Source: Acanthochlamys bracteata (taxonomy: Eukaryota > Streptophyta > Magnoliopsida > Pandanales > Velloziaceae). Taken from it: DNA of 64,000 nt. Position 1 is the first letter of the stretch, and each line of letters starts with the position of its first letter. Below the pieces are notes generated by a model, which saw only the letters and a list, made by a program, of their open reading frames with translations, ran no database searches and was not told the DNA's origin. A program made the translations under genes and the position numbers. Shown here in pieces: positions 46,805 through 58,337 of the stretch. The DNA lies in contig CM034128.1 in NCBI GenBank assembly GCA_019914995.1, positions 8,620,501-8,684,500 of the forward strand, given 5' to 3'.

Positions 46805-48189
46805 TTAAGCCAGGATCTCTTCCAGGGACTTTGCTTTAGCAACAGCTTCAACAGCCTTCTGTGCCTCCGGAACAACCTTCTGTTCTGTCTTTGCTAACTT
46901 CTTCAGCTTGGCAAGTTCAAGGTCTCGGCTCATCTTCCTCTTGTACATTTCTGCAAACGTGATCGGCTCGTCAAGCACTGGCTTCTCACCTTCTCTGATG
47001 GCGAGCGGGTAAACAATTGCCTCTGGAGCAGGGTTCTGGAATGTTGCAATGGACAAACGGCTGCTGTTGGAGTTAACCACTGCCTGGTGGTCTGCATTCT
47101 TAAATCTCCCATTGCTCAAGTACTGCAACAAGCAAGCATACGAATGTGATATGAAAGAGACGTATTTGAGCGAGTTCTGCCCATCTCTCTTTTTCTGGGA
47201 CGAACATACATATAGAAGCATGCTGGAAAGAGCTGCTGTAACTTACATGACCATGATCACCGAGATTGACAACGAAAGCACCGTCGACAGGTTGAACGGT
47301 TATCCATGTCTTGCCACCATCCTTTGTTGCCTGAAGTCCTCCAACGAGGTCTTGCAAAAGCAGCGTAATGGTGCCGGGATCAGTGTGGCGCTTGAGACCC
47401 AGAGTGAGATCAGGCTGTGGACACTTGGGGTAAAAGTTTATCACAACCTTCTGGTCCATGTCTACACAAGCCTTGGTAAGTGCCTCACGGTCAAGACCCA
47501 TTGCTTCTGATAAAACTCCGAGGAGTTTGCAAGCAAGATTCATCAAGCTCTCACTGTAGGCCTCGACAACCGGTCGCCAGCCCTCCGGCTTATCCGGCCA
47601 ACGGGAGTAATCACGGGTACGAATTGGGTAAGAGAAGTACGTCACAATCTCTCTCCAGTCCTTCACTACCTCTCCCTGCGAACAACAAACACATTTTCTT
47701 GAATCTTGAATTCACATGAACAACTAACCATAGAGAGGAAAAAAAAAAAAAAAAGAACAAATCACCGTATGTCGAGAACGAAATTTTTTTTAAAAATGAT
47801 TGCTCGATACCTACCTGAAGATGGCTAGAAACAATAAAACCACCCTTCTTCCCACCAGACATATCAAACCTAAGCTTTTCTTGGGCTGGCATAGCAAAGA
47901 ACTCCTTCGAAAACTTCACCATCTCCTTCACAAGATCTGAATCAACTCCATGATTAACAACCTGAAAAATCCCCCAATCTTCACAAGCTTCGACAATGCG
48001 TCGGCAAATCTCAGTCCTTCGTCCTCCTTCTCCTTCTTCGTCGATTCCTGAAAGCGATATCACCGGGATCTCATCGCTGAACTGATCGTACGCAACTTTA
48101 GGCCGTTCATCTTCGTCCCGTACGAAATTCTCACGAAGCTTATCCTCCTCACATTCCGTCGGCAAGAACGGTTTCGCTGCCGGCGCCAT
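46805..48189 (-). CDS. F3H: Flavanone 3-hydroxylase (naringenin 3-dioxygenase), 3 exons
   Basis: This 2-oxoglutarate/Fe(II)-dependent dioxygenase converts naringenin to dihydrokaempferol, the branch point to flavonols, anthocyanins and proanthocyanidins in the cytosol. Exons are complement(46805-47122, 47247-47675, 47815-48189), all GT-AG: 1122 bp, 373 residues, slightly longer than most family members. Diagnostic stretches are [53 protein letters not shown] and [20 protein letters not shown]. The iron ligands are H222, D224 and H280, and the 2-oxoglutarate pair R290-x-S292 lies in SSRLSIATF. The ATG at 48189 gives the usual MAPA start; an upstream in-frame ATG would add 11 residues (48222). 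The upstream region holds MYB and G-box sites. A receptor kinase gene is divergent to it. Confidence 0.96.
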
Positions 48190-48457
48190 TTGTGTTTGAA
48201 TATCTCTCTGTTTGTTTCCCAACTAAAATTTTAATGAGAAAATTTTCAATTTTTGAGAAAAGTTGAAAGATTGGTTGATATTTATTTTAGAAAAAGCAGT
48301 GTGTTTAATAGAGACGAATGAAGGAGAAGGGAGGATGGAGAGGAGCACGCTTCCAACTACCAATGGCGGGAACTAACGCCGAACACCAAACGCTTGCTGA
48401 TATTTTCATCCAATAGAAATTGAAAAATCGTTTAATACCGTTCTCTTATTTTTGGTG

Positions 48458-48579
48458 GTTAGGTAAACGTGGCAACTAATGTTACGACGCTTTCTTGTTT
48501 CCGTGTACTAGAGCAAGTAGGAGAACGAATAGGAAATGAATTGGTAGGTAATTTGAGTGGTGGAGAGAGATGCCACGTG
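48458..48579 (-). promoter_or_regulatory. MYB AC-elements and G-box in the F3H promoter
   Basis: In the F3H sense (minus strand), a CACGTG G-box (48574-48579) is followed after 24 bp by ACCTACC, an AC-I/MYB recognition element (48543-48549). ACCTAAC (AC-III type, 48458-48464) lies nearer the gene. The three lie about 270-390 bp before the ATG. A G-box next to a MYB site is the known light- and MYB-responsive unit of flavonoid genes such as CHS, F3H and FLS; function here is inferred. Confidence 0.6.
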
Positions 48580-48926
48580 GTGTTAACATGCGGTACTATA
48601 TCTAACGTTCATACAAAGAGAGTTAAATTTGGTACCTGTTTCAAGGTTTCTAGAAGATTTTAGTGATGAAGCTACCAACATTTAATGGGCCTGACTGAAA
48701 AGCCCATTGAGCTCTTTAGATGAATAAAACCCGTTAAGTGAACAGGCCTGATGCTTCTTTGTATATTTTCAAGGGCCGAACTTGTTGATCAAGCGAGCAA
48801 GCTCAGCCCATTACAGTATCATATTTGTTCCATGTTTTATTGGCTTAAGTTATAAATTATATGTCGTGTATCTCATATCTTATCATCACACAATTTGCTG
48901 TAATCCTTCAAATACAGTTAGAATAA

Positions 48927-49155
48927 GAGGCTATTTGATTTAGCTTACCAAAAAAATAGTTTTTTAATTTTTAATTATATATTTTTTAATATATATTTTA
49001 TAAGTATATAAAAATTTATTTAAAAATTTAAAAAGTATAAAAAAGTTTTATATAATAAAATATTTTTATACATATTTTATTATTTTTTTAATAAAAAAAT
49101 AAAAATATTTTTATTTAAAAAAAATTATTTTATAAATATTTTCAAACACGCTATC
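48927..49155. mobile_element. Tourist-like MITE between F3H and the receptor kinase gene, 229 bp
   Basis: Starts GAGGCTATTTGATTTAGC and ends TTTTCAAACACGCTATC, its degenerate inverse. It is flanked by TAA on both sides (48924-48926, 49156-49158). It sits in the shared divergent upstream region, about 310 bp before the kinase ATG. Confidence 0.7.
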
Positions 49156-49248
49156 TAAATAATGCCGTAAGGCGAGCACAGTGAAACTATTTCATACGCT
49201 ATCTTTACCCCCCGGAGTATTCTAACGTTTGTAACGTCTTTCCCTCGC

Positions 49249-49260
49249 GTCAACAGTCAA
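49249..49260 (-). promoter_or_regulatory. Two W-box cores upstream of the receptor kinase gene
   Basis: GTCAA occurs at 49249-49253 and 49256-49260 (TTGAC on the minus strand), about 210 bp before the ATG. Paired TTGAC cores are WRKY-binding sites common in promoters of defence-related receptor kinases. Short motifs, so only suggestive. Confidence 0.4.
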
Positions 49261-49466
49261 CCTTTGAGTGGACGCGCTGGCGGCGATGCAGTTAGGACTC
49301 GAGAATTTACTTTTATTAGTCTTCAGAGAATTTCAAGCCTTACTTTTGTCTCTCTCTTTTTATTTTGTTTCCTTTTGGATAATTTGATTTTTAACCACAC
49401 CACCTCCACGCATCCAACAACAGTTATATAGCAGGTTATGTCGTGAACCATCATCAATACAGCAAA

Positions 49467-52035
49467 ATGTTAGCAAAAACCAGCTGCATGCTCCTATTCA
49501 TAACTCTGATCTGCCTTTGTACCTATTTTCACACTGCAGCTTCATCTGGGTCTGTAGATACTTTAAGATATAGCCAGTCTCTCTCCGGCAACAAGACTCT
49601 GATCTCCGGCAACGGAACGTTTGTCTTTGGTTTCTTCCAACCAGGTAACTCGTCCGAATACTACCTTGGTATCTGGTTCAACAATCTCCCTAAAAACCAG
49701 TTCACAGTAGTCTGGATCGCCAACAGAGAAAAACCACTTTCGGATCCAGAAACATTCGAGTTCAAAATCTCCAATGACGGCAATCTAGCTCTTCTTGCTT
49801 CTGAGTCCAAAACCTTGATATGGTCCAGCAACGTAAGCTCAATATCCAGACCCAATGCTACTGCTGTAGTACTGAGAGAGAATGGAAATCTTATTCTGAT
49901 CAATGACGATGGTAGTGTTATATGGCAAAGCTTCGACCACCCGACGCATGCTGTGCTGCCCGGATCAAAGTTCGGGATGAACAAACTGACCAAGCAAGTC
50001 CAACAGCTGACTTCATGGAAGACCAGCGACGATCCATCACCCGGGCCGTTCTCTTTATCAATCGACCACAACGGAACGAGCCAATTCATTGTGCAGTGGC
50101 AATTGTCGAAAGCCTACTGGAATACGGGGTTGTGGACAGGCCATTCATTCAGCAGCATCCCGGAAATGATGCCTGGGGGACTACCTGCTTATCCTGGCAT
50201 GAAGTTTGCATATGTTGACAATGCGAACGAGAGCTACTTCACTTACTCAACTGGCGGCATAAATCTTATGCTCGAAACTCTGTTGCAAAGTTCTGGCGAT
50301 TTTCTGGAGCTGATGTTGGTGCCCAATAGCGGAAGCAACTGGATTCCATTCTACAAAGCACCAAAATTCCAGTGCTACGTTTATGGCCGCTGTGGGCCAT
50401 TTGGAATCTGTAATGAGGGAGCCTCACCACCATGCAGTTGCATAAGGTACGAGAGACATTAACTTTTGCCCAGCAAAGGAAGTTAAAGGAAAATCCCTTT
50501 TTGTATCAATGAAAATAAAACCACATATAGGCAGGAGTTGTTGAACTTATATATATATAAAATAATTCTGATATTTGATTGTAATACCGGCCAGGAGTTT
50601 TAGCCCAGCCTCACCAAAGTACTGGACGCTCGGTGACCAGAGCTTCGGTTGCAAGAGGAACAGTGCCTTGCAATGTGACCCCAACACGACGGCCTTTACT
50701 GACAAGTTCTATGAGATGCAAGGTATGAGATTGCCCGATATTAATCGTCATACACTAACGCTGGCCAATGTTAACGAATGTAAGTCAGCTTGTCTGAACA
50801 ATTGCTCTTGTAATGCTTATTCATACACAACTGGTTGCTTGCTGTGGTACGGAGATCTGTATAATCTCCAACAATTTAATGATGGAACTGGTAGCACCAT
50901 CTATATCAGAGTATCAGCTTATGACTTGCCAAGTTACTCTGAGCATAAAAAAGCAAAGGCCACTAGACTAGTTATTGTTGTGATATCGGCTGCTCTGTTA
51001 ATTTTCTTAACTATTGTTTGCATTCGGATCATTCGGAGACGAGAAATTCGTAGAGGCTTGATATCTAAATCTAAGGTGGAGAACTTGGTATTGTATAGCT
51101 ATACAGAGCTGAAACAAGTTACTAAGAACTTCTCTGAGAAGCTTGGGAAAGGAGGGTTTGGCTCAGTGTTCAAAGGGGAGTTGATGTTGCAAGGTTCAGC
51201 ACCAATATCCATTGCGGTGAAGAAGCTTGAAGGTGTCCATCAAGGTGACAAGCAGTTCCGAGCAGAGGTTAGCACGATTGGCACAATTCAACATGTCAAC
51301 CTGGTCCGCCTTCGCGGTTTCTGCTCTGAAGGACACAGAAGGTTGCTAGTGTATGAATATGTTTCTAATGGCTCTCTTGATCACCAGTTGTTCAATAACA
51401 AAAACGCAGTGATGGATTGGAACACCAGGTATAAGATTGCTCTAGGAACTGCGAGAGGATTGGCTTATCTTCATGAAGAATGCAGGGATAGAATCATACA
51501 CTGCGACATCAAGCCTGAAAACATCTTATTGGATTCTTCATTCAATCCAAAGGTTGCGGATTTCGGGCTAGCCAAGCTCATAGGTCGTGACTTCAGCAGG
51601 GTCTTGACCACACTGCGTGGCACCATCGGTTACCTCGCACCAGAATGGATCTCAGGCATGGCAATCACTGCGAAAGCAGATGTGTACAGCTACGGGCTTA
51701 CGCTCTTTGAGATCATATCAGGGAAAAGAAACTCCAAATGTGAGGCTAACAACAGTTCATTTTACTATCCTTTGTATGCAGCGCGTAAATTGTCGGTAGG
51801 AGATGTTCTTCCAGTGCTGGACAAGAGACTGGAGGGTGAAGCAGATATGGAGGAAGTTGCAAGAGCTTGTTTGGTGGCATGCTGGTGCATTCAAGATAAC
51901 GAGAGTGATCGGCCAACAATGGGACAAGTTGTTCAGATATTGGAGAAGGTTTTAGATGTTGAAATGCCTCCAATTCCAAGAACCCTTCAACTCATGATCA
52001 GTGCAGAAAGCAAAAGTGATGATGCATCGTGGTGA
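49467..52035 (+). CDS. G-type lectin S-receptor-like serine/threonine kinase (At2g19130-like)
   Basis: Exons are 49467-50446 and 50595-52035, with a 148-bp GT-AG intron: 2421 bp, 806 residues. In order: a signal peptide (about 1-29, hydrophobic LLFITLICLC), a bulb-type lectin domain (about 30-150), an S-locus glycoprotein domain with the Cys-rich CYVYGRCGPFGIC segment (about 300-330), a PAN/apple domain (about 354-432, CKSACLNNCSCNAYS), a transmembrane helix (about 451-470) and a kinase domain. Kinase landmarks are the GKGGFGSV loop (511 onward), the VAIK-type lysine K536 in IAVKK, HCDIKPEN with D631, DFG at 649-651 and APEW. HCD instead of HRD makes it a non-RD kinase, a class often tied to immune signalling. 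The ATG is the first after an upstream stop. The intron is unusual, as close relatives are mostly intronless. Ligand and role are unknown. Confidence 0.92.
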
Positions 52036-53045
52036 TACAGAGTAAATCACCTGAAAACACAAGTCATACTGATACTGGTATTAATGTAACATCTCCTTGA
52101 AACCAAAACTCAATTTTCTTTGCTTTATACTCAGAATTACATGTATTATACATACGGCAGGGGCAGCATAAAGAGTTATAAGACGAACCTAATAAAGTTA
52201 AACACAAAGCTATTAAATTTCATTTTGCACAGTAGTACTTCTTTCTAAAGAAAGTATGATATAAGTTCTATCTCCTATACTTGAAACATGGCTGGAAGAT
52301 GCAAACCTGTAACTTTGGATGGATTTCAATTCCTTGGAACCAAAATATTGCTTCTGCAGTTCAATCATCAACAGTACCTAGTGTGCTTCCTCTCTTGCTC
52401 CAACAGAACTGTAAAATACCAAGAAGCGGGCATTGATGTGAAGCCGAAAAATGAGAACCCACACATGATGGAGACTCCAAAACCTGAAGAAGCAACTTTG
52501 AGAAACAAAATTCACAAGCAAAATCTTCAGCCCAGTATCCTTTGTGTGCATGTTTCTCATGCTTCATAATCACTATTTAGACAGCAGAATCTAAACTATG
52601 AATAGGTTAACCAAATACCATCTGTAATTTCATTTTCCATGACAATTTGCAATAATGACAAATCCCCTTGCGTATAGCTAGTCAGTACAATTAACAGCTT
52701 AGAACTATATGAAACCAAAATTTGAAAAATCATCACATAATACTGACACATTGGCAGGTGACCAGAAGCTCTACATTCCAGATGAATGGTATATACACTA
52801 AATATACAAGATCAGCTCTCACAACGCTTTTGTGGGTTCCCTCACTCTCCTGTGCAACAGAATCGAACTAAGTTGTTTCAAGATGCTGACATTGAAACAA
52901 AAAACATATAACTGATATATGTTTGGCAATATGGGACTAGCAAAGATACTTTGATGCACCTGAAACTGGATGTAAAAGTGGTGCAGGATACTTATAAATA
53001 TTCATAAAACAAGAAAAAATACACACTCAATTGGAGAAATTCATC
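52036..53045. other. 3' regions of the receptor kinase and coiled-coil genes
   Basis: No gene seen. A 93-codon open frame at about 52.29-52.57 kb has no family resemblance. Confidence 0.5.
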
Positions 53046-55582
53046 TCATGACTCAGGAGCAGGAGAGAAGTCCTTAAGTTTGGGAACCTTAAAATTAGCA
53101 GAGAACAACCTGGGCCCCCTTGTCGACGGGGAGCTCCTATTACCTTCGGAGCTAGAACATCTCTTTAATCTCTGAAAAAGCAGTGAAAACCATACATTAG
53201 AAACAAATTCACAATACAAAAAAGCACTCATTCCAAACGCCCCACCAACCAACTATGATGCATGCATTTTCTTCACAGAGGTGTTTTCAATCTTGAAAGA
53301 CCTCATCCACATACCAAACTACTTAAATATGAAAATTGATGCTAGATTAGGATAATAGCAGTTTCTAAAAGCACATACCAAAAGCAACTATATATAGCTA
53401 GCTGAAAGAATACAAATAAAAACAGATGACAAGACAAAACGGCCCCCTCTAGTAGCCTAATTAAACAGATCAACCATTGTTTAATAGGTAAAGATACAGA
53501 GCAATTGAACCAGTAAAATATACAGTTACAGAAGCAGTACAAAAGTCTACTACCAAGCAAACAACAACCTAGAACAGATGAGAATGATGAAATAGATGCA
53601 GTATGGTGCATTAATCCGAAATTGTACAACTCCATATTATGAAAGATATAAACGAAAGATAATAGTGAAGCTTCTTTAAGATTTACATAGAAGGAGAAAA
53701 TGGTCTACAACTTCGATAACTATCAACCTCCTTAAATGCATAACAAATTACACATGATATGCTTACTAAAAGAAATTGATTTTAATTATTAGCAATGATA
53801 TGAAAAGACAAAAACAAGCACTTAGCAAACAACAAGAACCTTTTAGTTTATAAAAACATGGAACTTACACTGCTCATAGCCTGTGAATCTGAGGCATCTT
53901 CATTGAGGCGCTTTTTTGAACTATCACCTTCTGATTTATTACCTTTCGCTTTTTCGAACTATCACCCTCTTTCGCTTTTCGAACTATCACCTTCTGATTT
54001 ATGCCTTCCAGATAACCTAATCATATGGCTCTTGGCAGGAGTAGCTGAAGCACTTCTCGAATTCCTTCTTGAAAGTGAAATGCCTGCAACATTAGAAGGT
54101 CCAGCAGCTGATTTCTTTGAATCCACCTCAAGCTTAGCTAGGTCATTCTCAATCTTGCAATCACAAGATCCTTCTCCTTGCATGACAACTCCAACTCCTC
54201 CACATTATGCTGGAGCTCATCTATCTTTCCTTTAGCCTTCTCCACTTCCTTTTTGCCTCTCCTCCTATCAAACTCAAGGGTAGACCTCTCATCTTTTAGT
54301 TTGGCAATTGCTTTATAGCTAGATCGGTTTGGAGTTTCTCAATGCTTTCATTAGCTTGATCAACTTCTACTCTCTTGCTCTTAATGATAGCAGTGTAGTC
54401 ACTCTCCATTTTCTTAAACAGATTCCACACGAAATCCTTCTCTGACACTAATGCAGAAACCTCCACTTCCTTCTTTTGAACTGAGCTTTTTGTACACATG
54501 TTTTAATTTTCTTATCTCCGCCTCAAGGGCTTTAACGGACTGATGTTCTTCCTTTGAATTTACTTCAGAATTTTTATTACAAGCTTTTTGCTTTCCTTTA
54601 TCAGATGATGTGCTTTTCTCCTGAGTTAACTTCCCCTAAATTTTAAACACGATATAAACAAAGAAACATTCATTAAGAACAAGCAGAGGCAGTTTAAGTA
54701 ACAATATCTCAAAGACAAAAGCTCACAACATCCTGTCTAGCAGAATAATACCTTTAGCTACAAAATTTGGCCATTCAATGTCTCAACAAACTCATTAAAT
54801 TCTGCCCAATCACACTCTGCCAGTTCTGTCATCAGATTCCAATTCACATTTAAGTAAAAGAAACAATGAGATGGCTCAATATAAGCTAAGCAAAAATATT
54901 TTAGGAAAATGAAGAAAATGGAAACATCAACAACATATTCAAGAAATATGTCCTGGCACAATCCAAAACATCTACAGTCATTCCATATTTCATAGTCCAT
55001 TTCAGAAATTTCAAATAAAATGAGAAAATTCCCAAATCTAAGCAACTAACAGTTGCACAAGCTCGTAAAAGGTAATTAAATTTGAGCACAGGAAAAAGTC
55101 GTTTCCCAAAAACAAACCAGGAAAAGTAAAAAGAAAGAATTCATTAAAAAAAACAACTAACATTTCCAGAAACGAACCGTACTGCTTCTTGTAGCAAGCT
55201 AGCTGGCGCTCTTTCAACCCTACAGCAATGTCCAACGCCACCGCCTGGAGTCTCCGCCACTTCTCCTCCTCTTTTTTCATCTACTCAAAAATGCCGAAAC
55301 CCAAATTTAAAATTTTCCGCAATTGAAACCATAAGAAAACAAAATTAGGTTTAGCCAATCCTAGAAGAATCCAACCTGTTGAATTTGGGATCTTAATCGT
55401 AGCGTTCGATCAGCCCAACAACGGTGCTGAAGATTAGCGTAGTCTTCAAAAAACCGTCGTTCAGTTACGAGTGATTCGATTTGGGATTTCTGTTCCTGTA
55501 CAATTCCCACCATGGCCCTAAAGATTTGCTTCCACTTCTGCTGGTCCCTCACCTCAGCTGCCGCCGGTGAGCCACCTTCCAT
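53046..55582 (-). pseudogene. Broken multi-exon gene for a plant coiled-coil protein of unknown function
   Basis: Exon-like blocks on the minus strand are 55376-55582 (from an ATG giving MEGGSPAAAEVRDQQKWKQ), about 55160-55280 (MKKEEEKWRRLQAVALDI), 54752-54825 (ELAECDWAEFNEFVETL), 53869-54635 (a long Lys/Glu-rich coiled coil, then a Ser-rich basic part) and 53046-53171 (LKRCSSSEGNRSSPSTRG, ending SPAPES). Most junctions look like GT-AG; the 3' end of block 2 is uncertain. The reading frame is not intact: block 3 has an in-frame TAG just before its donor, and the coiled-coil similarity in block 4 changes frame at least three times. A 20-bp segment (around AAATCAGAAGGTGATAG) is duplicated near 53932-54000. 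Upstream, a CT-rich leader and a probable promoter remain. I do not recognise the family. Decay is the best reading, but unusual splicing or assembly errors are possible. Confidence 0.6.
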
Positions 55583-55671
55583 TGGTCGATTGATCTTTCG
55601 ATTGCTTCTCAACAACGCTATGGAGTTCAAGAAACGAGCGCGCGAGCAATCGAAAGAAATTGAGAGAAATT

Positions 55672-55690
55672 CGAGAGAGAGAGAGAGAGT
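55672..55690. repeat. GA microsatellite in the leader of the coiled-coil pseudogene
   Basis: A run of GAGAGAGA about 90-110 bp upstream of the ATG at 55582; it reads as CT in the transcript direction, as in many plant 5'UTRs. Confidence 0.8.
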
Positions 55691-55884
55691 GGGAGGAGGG
55701 GGATGTTTTGTTTTTTCTTTGTATTGAGAAAGATATTTTGAAATTTTTGGAAGAAGTATACCGTTGGAAGACTGGACATTATTATATGGACAATTTATGC
55801 TTTTTAGTTGATTGGGTTTCCTAATTTGGGTTTCTTGGGCTTGGCTTGGGTTGGCTCATGAAATGAAGTTGTAATCTAGGTCAT

Positions 55885-56145
55885 GTTTACTTTAGTATTA
55901 AATTTACTTTTTGGAAATAAATTTGTAAAAAAATAAATTTGATAAAAAGTGAAGTTTTATATTTATTTTATATTAAAAGTGAGTTTGAAAGTGAAATTTT
56001 TTGTTATAAAGTTTGAATTTTGAAAATAATATTTTTAGGGAAAAAATTTAGTTTAAATTCTGTGTTTACTTTAATTTAAAAATAAATTAAAATTAAAAAT
56101 AAATTTGAAAAAGTTTGAGTTTGGAGTGTAAGTAAACAAACTTTA
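55885..56145. mobile_element. MITE remnant of the GTTTAC family
   Basis: Starts near GGTCATGTTTACTTTAG and ends near GTGTAAGTAAACAAAC, an imperfect inverse. The interior resembles 34684-34923 in the opposite orientation. A related inner segment suggests a nested or duplicated structure. No clear target duplication. Confidence 0.45.
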
Positions 56146-56723
56146 GCTGAATTCAGTTCAAATTTTGGTTTGAAACTGAGTTCTTTAATCTTCGGCGTGG
56201 TTTGACTTAATTTTTTTCTCACTTTTAATTCCATAAAAATACTTTATATTTTTTTAATAAATTTTTATGGTATTTTATAAATTTTTTATAAAATTTTGAA
56301 AATTACAAACAAATTTTACGTCATAAAATTTTATTATTATTAATTATTTTTAAATTATAAAAATAGAACTTATTTTTTAAAATATTTCCTATTTTAAAAT
56401 TTTATATATTTTAAGTACTCTTAAGGATCTCCAATCTAAAGCTAATATTTTGAATATTTTAGATAGCTTTCGGGAATAAGTGAAATGTACTAGCTAGTTT
56501 CTGTCAGTGAAATTTTCTAAATATCTCGTTAAATTGGAGGAGCACCGATCACGCTTGCATAAGAACAATTACCTGCATTTATTAACCAAGGTATAGATTC
56601 AAACTTGATCTGAGAGGAATAGATCTATATTCAACACTCGCTAAGCAGTGGTTGACATATACATATGGATAATAAATGTGGTAAAAAAAAAAATTTATCA
56701 TGAAGGCTACGAATTTTAATTTA

Positions 56724-56726
<3 letters not shown>

Positions 56727-56799
<73 letters not shown>
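56727..56799. repeat. (TA)n microsatellite, about 36 units
   Basis: An uninterrupted TA run of about 73 bp at the edge of an A/T-rich block that leads into a hAT-type partial copy. Confidence 0.97.
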
Positions 56800-56802
<3 letters not shown>

Positions 56803-56809
56803 ATTTATC

Positions 56810-57114
56810 TTAATTTTAACTAATTTTTATTTAATTTATAAATTTTATTAAAATTAATATTTTTCTTTTTAAATATACCATAATTAATAATTTATATATT
56901 ATTATTATTAAAAATTAATATTTATAATTTTTATTTAATAATTTAATTATTAAATGGATTGATCCGAGTTTGATTCGGTTATAAATAGATTGGATTAGAG
57001 TTGATAATTTTGACCCATATAAATAAATACGTCAAATTAGAGTTTAATAATTTTGATCTAATTATTATATGGGTCGATTTAAAACTGATCCATGAACCTA
57101 TATTGCCACCCCTA
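56810..57114 (-). mobile_element. hAT-type element, partial copy
   Basis: The right end reads ATTGCCACCCCTAG, the inverse of the CTAGGGGTGGCAAT-type end of the family. Inside are the family's GATCCGAGTTTGATTCGG and TTGACCCATATAAATAAAT-like sub-terminal repeats. The other end fades into A/T-rich DNA beside the TA microsatellite. Confidence 0.55.
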
Positions 57115-57308
57115 GTGAGAGCGTGAGACCGGCTCAACTGGTGTCCAACTCGTATTTTTCATCCTTGTCTTTTTCTTCGTCTGAGTTTGATCGCTGCTGC
57201 TCCGTCGGTCCGAAAGGTAGATTCGCCGCCGCTACGTCGGTTCCATTACTCCGACATCTCAACGTCTTCATCTACTACGCTCGAATTTGATCGCGGCTCT
57301 AGCTATGT

Positions 57309-58154
57309 CTAGGGATGGCAATATATGACCCGATCCGAAATTACAATTTGAAATCGACCTATTTAATCAGGATTAAGGTTGGAAAATTTGACCCATATAA
57401 ATGTATGGGTTGGATTAGGGTTGAACGAATTTGACCCGGTTATTAAATAGGTCGACTCGAGTTAACCCGAAATTGACCTACCAATTCGAAATGTCATCAT
57501 TTGAAATAACAATTCTTAATTTTTTCTTACCGTATAATAAAATATTGGCAATAAAAATAATCGATAATAGTTATTTACAAACTATTAAATTATATTGTAT
57601 TTATAATTAATTTTTTATTTTTATACTTTAGTAAAATAGTGTAAGATGAAAATTATAATATTATCGAAAGTATTACTATGTAGATATTTTTAATGATGAA
57701 TTTAGATTTCGTATAAAGATTTTTATGAAGATTTTGTTAGATAGATATATTTATCGAAATTATTAATATGTATTTATAATTATAAATTTTAGCTGTTATC
57801 ATATATTTTCAAAAAATAAGAATACTATTTTTTTGGATATTTTAAGTACCGATGAAGATATTAAGGAATGCATATTTTGTCGAACATAATTATATCTCGT
57901 CAGTAAAAATATCTTACACTTCCATTCAAACTGATCTTATAATTTCGTTGAAACTTAAAATATAAAATTAATAATTAATAATTTTAATTATTAAATAGGT
58001 CGATCCGAATTTGATCCGATTATTAGTAGGTTGGGTTAGGATTAACAATTTTGACCCGTATAAATTCATAGGTTGAGTTAGAGTTGAACGAATTTGACCC
58101 AGTTATTAAATGGATTGATTCGAAATCGACCCATAAATCCATATCGCCACTTCC
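57309..58154 (-). mobile_element. Non-autonomous hAT-type element, 846 bp, with perfect 8-bp target duplication
   Basis: Flanked by AGCTATGT on both sides (57301-57308 and 58155-58162). The ends are CTAGGGATGGCAATAT and the imperfect inverse ATATCGCCACTTCC. It aligns end to end with 6468-7322 in reverse orientation, including the sub-terminal CGACCTATTTAATAA-type repeats and an A/T-rich non-coding centre. It splits a G+C-richer, UTR-like region (about 57115-57308 and 58163-58330) just upstream of the transferase pseudogene. Confidence 0.85.
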
Positions 58155-58337
58155 AGCTATGTCTTCTTCCTTTTAGATTTTTTTTTTTCCGGCTAGAGTT
58201 ATTGGCTGAATTTCTTCTCCGTTATAGATCCGAGCGATTGTCAAATGATCGATCTGCATCGAATCACTGTCGTAGATCCGGTGATGCTTTGGACAACTAG
58301 CTGAACAAACCATGCTGTAATTTTCATCGCTTAACCA

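Noticed and set aside
47049-47510. A 153-codon open frame on the plus strand
   Set aside because: It lies antisense to F3H exons 2 and 3 and spans an intron; it is a shadow of the real gene.
52288-52569. A 93-codon plus-strand open frame after the receptor kinase
   Set aside because: No domain, no splice or promoter context, and it lies in probable 3' untranslated sequence.
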